From JADKAV01 sp963733395 (GTDB lineage Bacteria > Actinomycetota > Actinomycetes > S36-B12 > UBA10799), in NCBI GenBank assembly GCA_963733395.1, contig CAVTCZ010000019.1, positions 1 through 64,000 on the forward strand: a stretch of DNA of 64,000 nt. The letters are read 5' to 3'. Below, one piece after another: positions 46,510-54,419 of the stretch. The position numbers and the translations under genes are program-made. Below the pieces are notes generated by a model. That model saw only the letters and a program-made list of their open reading frames with translations, made no database searches and was not told the DNA's origin. Positions within the stretch are counted from its first letter, which is position 1; every line of letters begins with the position of its first letter.

Positions 46510-47775
46510 TCACACTGGAGGGGGTACAGACGACGTTTTCAGCACATCTCGCCCCAGTAACTGCTCGTATGTCTCCCGCCGCACCGCCACCTGTGCCTGC
46601 CCGTCCTCACAGAACACCACCGGCGGGCGCAGGGCACCGTTGTAGTTGTTGGCAAGAGTGAACGTGTAGGCGCCGGTGGCGGGGATGACCAGAAGGTCGC
46701 CGACCTCGGGCTCCACGAGCGAGTGGCCTGCAACGAACGTGTCGCCGGATTCGCAGTGCCGACCCACGACATCGCACACCTCGAGCCGACCGGTCTTGTC
46801 GATGATCGCGGGGTCGAAGGGCTGGCCGTACAGCGCGACCTCGAGGTTATCGCCCATGCCGCCATCGACAGCGACGTGCGAGCGCACGCCGCGCTTGACG
46901 GTCACGACGCGGTACACGGTGATCCCGTTGGGCCCGACCATCGAGCGGCCCGGTTCGATGAGGAGTTCGACGTCGGTGCCGAGGTGGCGGTGGGCCGCGC
47001 TCACGAGCCGGTCGACGTACTCCTCGACGGTGGGCGCGGTGTCGGTCGGCACGTAGCGAATGCCCAGCCCACCGCCGAGGTCGTAGACGTCGAATCGCTC
47101 GAGTTGTGCCAGCGAAGCGACTGCCTGCTCGAACTGCTCGACGTTGAGGATCTGCGAACCGACATGCGCGTGAAGTCCGCGCAGGTCGAGCATCGGCTCG
47201 CGGCGGATCCGCTCGATCGCGTCGGTGATCTGGTGGCTGGGGATGCCGAACTTGGATGCGTCATGGCCGGTGGCCATCTTCGCGTTGGTCTCTGCGTCGA
47301 CGGCAGGACTGACCCGCAGCAGCACCGGCACCGGTTCGGCCGCTAGCCGCGCGATGCGATCCACGTCGTCGAGGTTGTCGACCACGATGTAACCGATGCG
47401 CATCTCGAGCGCTTTCGCGATCTCGGCGTCGGACTTCGCGTTCCCATGCAGAACGATGCCCGCAGGGTCGACGCCGGTACGCTCCGCGGCGAGCAGCTCA
47501 CCGAGCCCGGCCACGTCCAGCCCACACCCGGTGTCCGCGATCAGACCCATCACAGACGGCGTCGGGAAGCTCTTCGATGCGAAGAGCACGCGGCTGCGGG
47601 GATGCCGCGAGGCCAGCGCCTGTTGGAACGCCTGCGCCCGCTCCCTGAGGCCCGCGGCATCGATCAGGTACGCCGGTGTTCCGAACTCCTCCGCGACATC
47701 GGCGACACGACACCCGCCGAGCGTGAGCCGGCCGTCTTCGAGAGCAGCGTTGGGTGGGTACACCGACAGGTCCAT
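46510..47775 (-). CDS. lysA: Diaminopimelate decarboxylase
   Basis: This 421-residue, PLP-dependent enzyme carries out the last step of lysine synthesis. The barrel N-terminus holds the PLP lysine in VLFASKSFPTPSVMGLI (the usual motif is YA-K-A; here FASKS). Other motifs are GLHAHVGSQI, YDLGGGLGIRY, LIEPGRSMVGPNG, GRHCESGDTF (catalytic Cys from the dimer partner) and TGAYTFTLANNYNG. The ATG at 47775 is 7 bases from a TAGCCT box and is preferred; an ATG at 47805 would be an alternative. It is divergent from an old-yellow-enzyme gene with overlapping -10 elements. Confidence 0.85.
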   Translation of the reverse strand: MDLSVYPPNAALEDGRLTLGGCRVADVAEEFGTPAYLIDAAGLRERAQAFQQALASRHPRSRVLFASKSFPTPSVMGLIADTGCGLDVAGLGELLAAERTGVDPAGIVLHGNAKSDAEIAKALEMRIGYIVVDNLDDVDRIARLAAEPVPVLLRVSPAVDAETNAKMATGHDASKFGIPSHQITDAIERIRREPMLDLRGLHAHVGSQILNVEQFEQAVASLAQLERFDVYDLGGGLGIRYVPTDTAPTVEEYVDRLVSAAHRHLGTDVELLIEPGRSMVGPNGITVYRVVTVKRGVRSHVAVDGGMGDNLEVALYGQPFDPAIIDKTGRLEVCDVVGRHCESGDTFVAGHSLVEPEVGDLLVIPATGAYTFTLANNYNGALRPPVVFCEDGQAQVAVRRETYEQLLGRDVLKTSSVPPPV

Positions 47776-47782
47776 GTCGGGG

Positions 47783-47796
47783 AGGCTACCTAGGAT
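47783..47796. promoter_or_regulatory. Face-to-face leaderless promoters of lysA and OYE copy 1
   Basis: On the plus strand TAGGAT (47791-47796) is 7 bases before the ATG at 47804. On the minus strand TAGCCT (plus-strand AGGCTA, 47783-47788) is 7 bases before the ATG at 47775. Both genes start with only 28 bases between the start codons, so only one polymerase can bind at a time. Confidence 0.65.
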
Positions 47797-47803
47797 TGCC
47801 GAC

Positions 47804-48880
47804 ATGCCCAACCCCGCAGACCCCCTGCGACTCACACATGGCCCGATCTGGCGGAACTCCATCGCTTTGGCGCCGCTGACCAACCGTCAGAGCAACGCCG
47901 ACGGCACGCTCTCCGACGACGAAATCGCCTGGCTCACCGCTCGCGCAGAAGGTGAGTTCGGCCTGGTGATGACGGCTGCGGCGTTCGTTGCGCCTGCTGG
48001 CCATGTCTGGCGCGGGCAGTTGGGCATCGCCTCCGACGACCACCTGCCGGGACTACGTCGCCTTGCCGAGGGCCTGCGGGCGGCCGGCGCCTGCAGCGCG
48101 GTGCAACTGCACCACGGAGGACGTCGCGCCGAGCGGGAGATCACAGGGATGGCGGCGCAATGCCCGTGGGACGACCCCGACCATGACGCGGTCGCCATGA
48201 CCGCCGATGACATAGAGGCCACCGTTGTCGATTTCGTGGCCGCCGCGGTGCGGGCTGAACGTGCCGGCTTCGACGGGGTGGAGGTGCACGGCGCCCACGG
48301 CTACCTACTCGGGCAGTTCCTCGACACGTCGCGCAACCATCGCAGCGATGGCTATGGCGGATCGTTGGACAACCGGTTCCGGGTGGTCCGCGAGGTGCTG
48401 GAGGGTATTCGCGCGGCCACGGGGGAGGACTTCCAGCTGGGGCTGCGGCTTTCTCCGGAGGGCTTCGGGATACCGCTGCAGGATGGCCGGGAATACGCCC
48501 GCCGCGCTCTCGAGACGGGTCTGTTGGACTACCTCGAGATGTCGCTGTGGGATGTCTTCATGCGGCCCCGCCGTGGTGGTGAGGGTCTGCTCATCGACCA
48601 CTTCGTGGATCTGCCCCGGGGTTCCACGCGGTTGGGCGTCGCGGGCAAGGTGCTGTCCACCGCCGACGCGCAGTGGTGTCTGGACAAGGGCGCGGACTTC
48701 GTCTCGGTGGGCAGGGGAGCGATCGTCCACCATGACTTCGCGGCACGTGCTCTGGCTGATGCGTCGTTCACCGCGCGAGCCCTGCCCGTGTCGGTCGACA
48801 TCTTGCGGCAGGAGCGGGTCGGGCCGGCGTTCGTCGACTACCTGATCGAGACCTTCCCGGACGTCGTCGAGGTGGCCTGA
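47804..48880 (+). CDS. Old-yellow-enzyme family NADH:flavin oxidoreductase, copy 1
   Basis: This 358-residue FMN-dependent TIM-barrel reductase has the FMN and active-site motifs IALAPLTNRQSNADGTLSDD, VQLHHGGRR, VEVHGAHGYLLGQFLDTSRN and the family signature DGYGGSLDNRFR. LGVAGKVLSTADAQWCLDKG and ADFVSVGRGAI form the phosphate-binding end. Such enzymes reduce activated C=C bonds or act on cyclic dienals; the substrate is unknown. The coding frame is intact. The gene and its 3' palindrome are duplicated at 54420-55583 (1165 against 1164 bases), with the 3' half nearly identical. No ribosome site is present; the start is apparently leaderless. Confidence 0.85.
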   Translation: MPNPADPLRLTHGPIWRNSIALAPLTNRQSNADGTLSDDEIAWLTARAEGEFGLVMTAAAFVAPAGHVWRGQLGIASDDHLPGLRRLAEGLRAAGACSAVQLHHGGRRAEREITGMAAQCPWDDPDHDAVAMTADDIEATVVDFVAAAVRAERAGFDGVEVHGAHGYLLGQFLDTSRNHRSDGYGGSLDNRFRVVREVLEGIRAATGEDFQLGLRLSPEGFGIPLQDGREYARRALETGLLDYLEMSLWDVFMRPRRGGEGLLIDHFVDLPRGSTRLGVAGKVLSTADAQWCLDKGADFVSVGRGAIVHHDFAARALADASFTARALPVSVDILRQERVGPAFVDYLIETFPDVVEVA

Positions 48881-48893
48881 CTCGGCTTCTCCG

Positions 48894-48957
48894 CGTCGAG
48901 TGCTGCGATAGTGCACGGACACGCCGGCGTGTCTCTGCGCCTTTGCGACACTCGACG
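48894..48957. repeat. Nested palindrome 3' of OYE copy 1
   Basis: CGTCGAGTG (48894-48902) pairs with CACTCGACG (48949-48957). Inside lies the perfect 16-bp palindrome GACACGCCGGCGTGTC (48918-48933). It has the same nested architecture as the elements at 11.1 and 24.0 kb but a different sequence. It was copied together with the OYE gene. Confidence 0.7.
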
Positions 48958-49116
48958 AGCGTCGCGGTCGGTGAAGTGCTCGACCTTCAACTGCGCATCG
49001 GCGTCGGCGGCAATCGTGCCGCGCGGGACGATCACGGCGTGCGCCGGGCGCTCAAGTCGACTGGCTTGACCCGGGTGACCTCAGGTGGCGATCGTCGGGG
49101 CTCGTCGCGGGCGCTG

Positions 49117-49620
49117 TCACCCGTTGGCGGGTCCCTGGACGAGGCGAAGCATCAACTGGATGTCGGCAACAACCATCCTCGATTCGATCACCGCCGGCGC
49201 CCACGACGCCGGGTGCTCCCCGATGGTCGTCGCCCCGAGTCGCTCGTAGAAGGCGATCGCCTTCGGTTCGTGGTGACGACGTCGAGCTCTAGCCTGGAGT
49301 GCCCGCGGGCCTGGACATCACGCCCGACCTGCGCTGTCAACCGCGTACCGAGCCGAGGCCTTGATGCTCGGGGAGGACGTGCAACGAGGCCAGGTATGCA
49401 GTCGGCAGGATGTCCCCTGAGACCCCGATGACGTCGGCGCCGTCGATGGCCACGTCGAGGCAGGCGTCAGGATCGTCCACTGCGGCGTACGTCTGGACAC
49501 CACCGGCGGCGAACTCAGTTCAGAAGGCCCGACGACACCACATCGGAGTAAGAGTTCCGCCATCCCCGCGCCTTGGTGGGCCGACAGGACGTCGTTGGCG
49601 TCTGCCGCCTGATCGCGATC
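49117..49620 (-). pseudogene. GNAT-family N-acetyltransferase, multiply frameshifted
   Basis: Fragments in shifting frames on the minus strand reconstruct a GNAT fold. AGMAELLLRCGVVGPSEL and AAVDDPDACLDVAIDGADVI come first. YLASLHVLPEHQGLGTRLT, the acetyl-CoA-binding Q-x-x-G-x-G/A region, follows. The C-terminal part is KAIAFYERLGATTIGEHP and ends QLMLRLVQGPANG at 49117. At least three single-base breaks occur in about 500 bases. Whether this is decay or sequencing error cannot be decided. The substrate is unknown. Confidence 0.6.
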
Positions 49621-49639
49621 ACCGCAGGAGGGTGTTCCC

Positions 49640-49888
49640 TCAGAAGCCCAACAGCGCGGCGACGATCATCAGGACCGCGGCGACCCCGAAGAACAGCAGC
49701 CACGGCCAGGTCTTGCGCCAGCGTTCGGACCTGCGTGCTCGCTTCGCCCGCTGGACCGCCTCCCCCTGCCCCTGCAGTTCCGCGCGATCCAACTCGGCCC
49801 AGCGTTCCCGTCTGGCCTGCAGGTCACGATCGCGTGCGGACGCCTCCGAGTGCGCCGCGTCGTTGACCCAGTCGTCGTCGAAACTCAC
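49640..49888 (-). CDS. Small single-pass membrane protein
   Basis: This 82-residue protein has an acidic, charged helical N-terminal part (SFDDDWVNDAAHSEASARDR, then LQARRERWAELDRAELQGQG). A basic patch (RAKRARRSERWRKT) follows, then one C-terminal transmembrane helix, WPWLLFFGVAAVLMIVAALL. The topology suggests a tail-anchored cytosolic helix, possibly a coiled coil. I do not recognise a family; it is typical of actinobacterial small membrane orphans. The GTG start at 49888 is weakly supported. Confidence 0.6.
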   Translation of the reverse strand: MSFDDDWVNDAAHSEASARDRDLQARRERWAELDRAELQGQGEAVQRAKRARRSERWRKTWPWLLFFGVAAVLMIVAALLGF

Positions 49889-49930
49889 ACCGTCCAGCGA
49901 AGCACAGCAATGGGGGTGGCGCCAGGTGAC

Positions 49931-49976
49931 AAAAAAAAAAAAACGTCTGAGTGACCGGGGGCGGGGTCGAACCGCG
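49931..49976 (-). repeat. tRNA 3'-end remnant followed by a 13-T tract
   Basis: Read on the minus strand, 49976-49951 gives GCGGTTCGACCCCGC, a perfect T-arm. An acceptor-like CCCGGTCAC follows, then 13 T residues (plus-strand A-run at 49931-49943). The 26 bases 49951-49976 differ at only two positions from the start of the 63907 fragment. It looks like the end of a tRNA gene plus its terminator. Confidence 0.55.
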
Positions 49977-50167
49977 CGCGTGAGAGGGAGCCGTTGAGCG
50001 CGTCCGGGCAGAACCCCGCGGAGCGCAGGCTCGCAGAGATCAGGAACAGGATGCAGTCCGGCCAAAGGGGCGTGCCGTTCCCGGCATCATCGACGGCCTG
50101 CGGTTCGGCGTGCGAAGCGAAGAGTCGCTATCTGGGAGAAACCGGCCGACAGTTTCACGCCACTCGG

Positions 50168-50326
50168 TCAGCTCTGGCAGAAGGGCTTGGCCCGGGTACC
50201 GTCTGCCCCCACAGGAGCGACAGTCCAAATCCGGTCCGGCTCAACATCGTCCATGAAATGCGTGACAACAGACCATGTCCGATGCAGGGTGTTCAGTCCT
50301 CGATGCAACCTCACGTGGCCGTTCAT
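50168..50326 (-). CDS. 52-residue small protein, family copy 2
   Basis: The intact frame starts MNGHVRLHRGLNTL and contains the core RTWSVVTH, DDVEPDRI and APVGADG, ending AKPFCQS. Length and residue spacing are the same as in copies 1 and 3, without gaps. The ribosome site is weak (CAGGCGA). The sequence is more diverged upstream than in the other copies, with GGGTATC retained about 35 bases before the start. No signal peptide or membrane segment is seen. The two Trp residues and conserved Asp/Glu/Arg suggest a compact folded domain. Function is unknown. Confidence 0.55.
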   Translation of the reverse strand: MNGHVRLHRGLNTLHRTWSVVTHFMDDVEPDRIWTVAPVGADGTRAKPFCQS

Positions 50327-50736
50327 CGTGATTCGCCTGCCTTGTCTGCGCTGATACCCATTCTCTCGGCAACTTGGCCAGTGCCCGGAGGGGTCTTGGC
50401 GAGAGGCTCCTCACATGCCAAGGCGCAGCAATCCACCAGCATGCTCCCTGATCCTCCCCCGGAAACCAGGATCGACGACGTTCCCGACGGGCGGATGGAA
50501 GATGACAGAGAACCCCTTGGCTTGCGGCAGGTTCCCGAGCCAGGCAACGAACGTAACCCAATGGCCGGGATGTTCAATTCGCGAGGGTCCGTGGTTGCCG
50601 GGGGTGGCGTCGGGTCGCCGACCTTCCGATCGTCGGCCGACTCGGCGGCATCCCTGGGATGTCGAACCGGCGCATGGTCAAGGGAGCCATGCACATGATG
50701 AAGTAGTGAGGTCGTCTACAACAGGAGACCAAGGCG
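50327..50736. other. Intergenic region, no gene recognised
   Basis: No frame on either strand shows recognisable protein sequence. It contains the promoter region of small-protein copy 2 (minus strand) and the ribosome site ACAGGAGA for the next gene. Confidence 0.4.
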
Positions 50737-51654
50737 TTGAAGTACCGGACGAGTGCCGCTGACCGTGCGCCGCTGCCCGCGAGTTATCGCAGCGAGCCGC
50801 GCTACCTGGGCTACCGCGATGCCGACTACGAGAAGCCGTACGCGAGGTTCTTCAGTCGCCCGACGCGGTCGATCCAGGACCATGTGCAGCAGGCGCTCGT
50901 CGCCGGGATGTCTCCGCCCGAGTACGGCTACGAGGTGCAGGAGGCGGCCGAACGTCTGGCCGCACCGGACTACGAGGCCCTCGAGACCGGCTGGACCCGA
51001 CTGAAGTCCGGCGTCGTCATGGTCAGCGTCTTGACCGATATGCCTGATGTGAGCTCCCAGATGTGGGACTGGTGGTTCGGTTGGCACGGCCGGGAGACCG
51101 CTCGATACAAACTCTGGTATCCCGACGCCCATCAGTACTCGGCGTTGGGTGAAGACCGCGGCTCGATCCAGGGACTGACCGACCGGCAGCGCTACGTGGG
51201 CAACGTGTCCTACGTCGACGAGTACATCGGCGGCCTGCTGCAGCCGCTCGCGATCCGCTTCATCGACCCCGAGCAGCTCGGCATCGGCGAGGTCCCCGGG
51301 ACGACCCACATCTGCGCCCGGGTGTCGCTGAGCACGCTACCGATCGCATTCGGCTGGCTGATCCACCAGGTGCGGCCGACGGATCGTGGGGCCGAGATGC
51401 GCAGCCGGTTCTTCCTCAACACCCCGGAGATGCTCGACCTGCCGACCACCTCACTGGCAGACGACGGCCCGGGCGCCCGCATCCTGCGCACCGCAGTTCT
51501 ACAGCGCGTCCTCGACCCTGTGCTGCCCCGCGTGACGTCTCGCCTGCTGCCCGCCTCGATCGGGACCGACATGATGTTCCACTGTGCCGCTGAGATGAAC
51601 CACCTGGCCGGCTTCCTGCCCGCGCTGTACGAGGAGTTCCAGGGACAGCCCTGA
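50737..51654 (+). CDS. DAPG hydrolase (PhlG)-family C-C bond hydrolase
   Basis: This 305-residue enzyme belongs to the 2,4-diacetylphloroglucinol hydrolase/phloretin hydrolase family of zinc-dependent C-C hydrolases. Visible signatures are SSQMWDWWFGWHG, then YKLWYPDAHQYSAL and a C-terminal set, EMRSRFFLNTPEM and MMFHCAAEMNHLAGFLP. The His and Glu residues in these motifs would bind zinc. The usual reaction removes an acyl group from an acylated polyphenol. The TTG start at 50737 follows AGGAGA at normal distance. It lies just upstream of E1 alpha/beta genes and an OYE gene on the same strand, perhaps one catabolic unit; the substrate is unknown. Confidence 0.8.
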   Translation: MKYRTSAADRAPLPASYRSEPRYLGYRDADYEKPYARFFSRPTRSIQDHVQQALVAGMSPPEYGYEVQEAAERLAAPDYEALETGWTRLKSGVVMVSVLTDMPDVSSQMWDWWFGWHGRETARYKLWYPDAHQYSALGEDRGSIQGLTDRQRYVGNVSYVDEYIGGLLQPLAIRFIDPEQLGIGEVPGTTHICARVSLSTLPIAFGWLIHQVRPTDRGAEMRSRFFLNTPEMLDLPTTSLADDGPGARILRTAVLQRVLDPVLPRVTSRLLPASIGTDMMFHCAAEMNHLAGFLPALYEEFQGQP

Positions 51655-51840
51655 GTGCGGGTCTTAAGAGGTACTACGCAGTCATGCGCACGTCCGCGGC
51701 CCTGAAACTGCTGATCGAGGAGCCGGGGCTGGGCGTCCCGTCGCCCTTGGCAAGACGAACCGGTGTGAGCGCGGAACGGTCACACCCATGCGGGAGCGAG
51801 GATCCGCCGAATGCCTCCGTCGAGCGGCAACACCACTCGA

Positions 51841-51999
51841 TCAACTCTGGGAGAAGGGCCTGATCCGGGTGCCGTTCGCCGCCATGGGGGCGATGGTCGA
51901 GATGCGGTCGGGCTCGACATCATCGACCAGATGCGTGACAACTGACCATGTCCGTGACAGGACGTTGCGTCCTCGGTGCAGCCGCAGAATGCTGCTCAT
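51841..51999 (-). CDS. 52-residue small protein, family copy 3
   Basis: The intact frame starts MSSILRLHRGRNVL (a second ATG directly upstream at 52002 would add one Met) and follows the good ribosome site GAGGTGAGA. The core is RTWSVVTH and DDVEPDRI, then APMAANG, ending IRPFSQS. It is more similar to copy 1 than to copy 2. Upstream is GATAC-ACTGG-GTATC, an inverted repeat whose TACACT could be the -10. The pattern suggests an autoregulated small gene. No family was recognised. Confidence 0.6.
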   Translation of the reverse strand: MSSILRLHRGRNVLSRTWSVVTHLVDDVEPDRISTIAPMAANGTRIRPFSQS

Positions 52000-52245
52000 C
52001 ATTCTCACCTCTTCATATCCGATACCCAGTGTATCGGTGCGGCGAGCCTGTGTCGGGAGAGCCTGGTGAGTGCTTGCTCACACTCGGGAGCAGGGCGCGT
52101 TGCACCCGGCGGATCGAGACGTGTGCGGTCGCTGAGTGGCAACTCAGTCGCGAGCCCGGACTTGGAGTTGCGGCCCGAGGTCGGGCACCATGAAGGAAGG
52201 ATCCGGTCTACACACCCGGCAATGGTCCGGTTGGGGAGGTGGCCC

Positions 52246-53298
52246 ATGACCCGACCGACGGTGGATGCCGCAGGTGCGTACCGGTTGATGACGCGGATGC
52301 GCCTGGTCGACACCGTCATCGCGCGCGCATGGGCCGACGGGCTCGTGCCCGGCGAGTACCACTCCGGCATCGGCGAAGAGGCGATCAACGCCGGTGTCCT
52401 GCTGGCCCTGGGGCCAGACGACGCCCTGGCTCTCGATCACCGGAACACCGCGCCGCTGATCGGCCGGGGGACCGACCCCGAGGGACTGCTGCTGGAGGTC
52501 TTCGGCGCCGCCACCGGTATGAACCGCGGCATGGCCGGACACATGCACCTCATCGACCCCGACGTCCGGGCAGCCGCGGACGGGATCGTCGGCGCCGCCG
52601 GTCCGCTGGCTGTCGGTCAGGCGATGGCCGCACAGAGACTGCGCCCGGGTGCCGTCGCAGTGGCCTTCCACGGCGAGGCCGCGATGAACCAGGGGATGCT
52701 CATGGAGGCGTACAACCTGGCCGTGGCGTGGCGGCTGCCGGTGCTGTTCGTGTGCAAGGACAACAAGTGGTCGATCACAACGCACTCCGCGGACGTCACG
52801 GGCAGGGGACCGGTCCGGCGGGCGAAGGGCTTCGGACTGGCCACCGCCAGTGTCGCCGGACACCGGGTGGAGCAGGTCCACGCCGCTGCTGTCGCCCTCA
52901 TCGAACGCGCCCGCGACGGGGGCGGCCCGGGGTTCCTGCACGCCACCTGTCATCGTCCCGGCGGCCACTTCGAGGGCGACCCCCTCGTACGCGTTCTGCA
53001 GCATCCCCGGCGGGAGGCCGAGGGCATGGCGCCGGACCTGTTGGAGGGGGCCAGCAGCGCCCCTCGCGCGGGGGTTCGGGGGCTGGCCGTGCTCGGCTCG
53101 CGCATCGGGAGGGCTGCGGGGGACCGGGTGGTCCAGCACCGCAGGGACCCCCTGTTCCGCGCACGCCGGCTCCTGTCCGAGACCGAGGCGAGGACGATCC
53201 TGCAGCAGGAGGTGGCCGCCCTGGCGCCGGCCATTTCCGCCGCCCGGGCCGAAGTCGCCGACCGGCCGGTCTTCGGCGCCGGGAAGGGAGTCCGCTGA
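52246..53298 (+). CDS. Thiamine-pyrophosphate-dependent dehydrogenase E1, alpha subunit
   Basis: This 350-residue protein is of the pyruvate/acetoin dehydrogenase E1-alpha type. It decarboxylates a 2-oxo substrate together with the beta subunit. Motifs are YHSGIGEEAINAGVLLALGP, LDHRNTAPLIGRG, MAGHMHLID and the TPP/Mg region FHGEAAMNQGMLMEAYNLA. There the usual G-D-G is replaced by G-E-A, although the later Asn in KDNKWSITT is kept. The C-terminus overlaps the beta gene by one base (TGATG), so the two are co-translated. No E2 or E3 gene follows. The acceptor could be a dye-like or free-standing partner. Confidence 0.8.
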   Translation: MTRPTVDAAGAYRLMTRMRLVDTVIARAWADGLVPGEYHSGIGEEAINAGVLLALGPDDALALDHRNTAPLIGRGTDPEGLLLEVFGAATGMNRGMAGHMHLIDPDVRAAADGIVGAAGPLAVGQAMAAQRLRPGAVAVAFHGEAAMNQGMLMEAYNLAVAWRLPVLFVCKDNKWSITTHSADVTGRGPVRRAKGFGLATASVAGHRVEQVHAAAVALIERARDGGGPGFLHATCHRPGGHFEGDPLVRVLQHPRREAEGMAPDLLEGASSAPRAGVRGLAVLGSRIGRAAGDRVVQHRRDPLFRARRLLSETEARTILQQEVAALAPAISAARAEVADRPVFGAGKGVR

Positions 53299-54311
53299 TG
53301 AGCCGGATGACCCTCGACCAAGCCGTCGATCACGCTCTGGCGCAAGCAATGGCCGACGACGACCGGATCCTCACGTGGGGGGAGGATGTCCGACTGCTGC
53401 GCCGCAATCTGCTTGCCCGTTTCGGTCCTGAGCGGGTGCTGGACACGCCCATCAGCGAGTCGGCGTTCATGTACGCCGGTGTCGGCGCTGCGATGGGCGG
53501 CCTGGTCCCGGTCGTCGAGCTCTACATGATCGACTTCGCCGCAGTCGGCTGGTCGGCCATCCTCAACGCCGCCAGCAAGTTCCCCGACTTCTCCGGGGGC
53601 CGGCTGTCCCTGCCCTTGGTGATCCGCGCGGGCTACGGCGGCTGGTACAGCGATGGCGGCCAGCACGAGCAGGCGTTGTGGGGGAGCCTGGCCAGCTACC
53701 CCTCGACCAACGTGGTGGTCCCATCGACGCCGGCCGATGCCGCCGGCCTCATGCTCACCGCACTGCAGCGACGGGACTTCAGCGTGTTCCTCACCCCGAA
53801 ACTGCTCGACGCGCAGATGCTCGACTACCTCGGCGGCAACAGCCGGGACACAGTGGACTTCACGCCGGTCGTGCCCGCTGAGGGCCTGTGGGGGGAGGTC
53901 CCGGACGTGGTGGCCGGGATCCCGTTCGGCCAAGCCGTGCTGCGCCGCGAAGGCGACGACGTGCTGCTGCTGTCCGTCGGGGTCGGGGTGCACCGGTGCC
54001 TGGAGGCCGCGCACTTGCTCGAGGCGGCGGGGACCAGCGCGGCGGTCCTCGATCTGCGCACGGTCGCTCCGCTGGATGCCGAGGCCATCATCGGTCATGC
54101 GGCGCGGACGCGACGGGTGGTCGTCGTCGATGAGGACTACACGCGGGCGGGGTTGAGTGGCGAGGTTGCCGCCCTGCTGCTGGAGTCCGGCATCGGTGCG
54201 GAATACGCCCGGGTGACGGTGGAGGGGACGATCCCGTTCGCACCCCATCTGGAGTACGCGGCGTTGCCGAACGCGCAGCGGATCCTGGGCGCCGTGAAGG
54301 GGCTGGGGTAG
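53298..54311 (+). CDS. Thiamine-pyrophosphate-dependent dehydrogenase E1, beta subunit
   Basis: This 337-residue partner of the preceding alpha subunit has the transketolase-like pyrimidine-binding domain with LTWGEDVRLL, DTPISESAFMYAGVGAAMGG and LPLVIRAGYGGWYSDGGQHE (catalytic His region). The C-terminal domain has VLLLSVGVGVHRCLEAA and VVVVDEDYTRAGLSGEVAAL. All these are normal for acetoin/pyruvate dehydrogenase beta chains. The frame is intact. The alpha-beta pair, a DAPG-hydrolase homologue and an OYE lie on one strand within 5 kb. Confidence 0.85.
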   Translation: MSRMTLDQAVDHALAQAMADDDRILTWGEDVRLLRRNLLARFGPERVLDTPISESAFMYAGVGAAMGGLVPVVELYMIDFAAVGWSAILNAASKFPDFSGGRLSLPLVIRAGYGGWYSDGGQHEQALWGSLASYPSTNVVVPSTPADAAGLMLTALQRRDFSVFLTPKLLDAQMLDYLGGNSRDTVDFTPVVPAEGLWGEVPDVVAGIPFGQAVLRREGDDVLLLSVGVGVHRCLEAAHLLEAAGTSAAVLDLRTVAPLDAEAIIGHAARTRRVVVVDEDYTRAGLSGEVAALLLESGIGAEYARVTVEGTIPFAPHLEYAALPNAQRILGAVKGLG

Positions 54312-54406
54312 GGGTCTGTTCGCAGCCGAGGGTGGGGGGAGTCTGAGGTCATACGGGATGCCCTGAATCTTCCCCGGCCGCGGGAGGGTCGCGATGGGGG
54401 CGTCCC

Positions 54407-54412
54407 TAGGAT
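54407..54412 (+). promoter_or_regulatory. -10 box TAGGAT of OYE copy 2, leaderless layout
   Basis: TAGGAT lies 7 bases before the ATG at 54420, exactly as in OYE copy 1 at 47791, so the promoter core was part of the duplication. Confidence 0.6.
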
Positions 54413-54419
54413 CGGCCAC

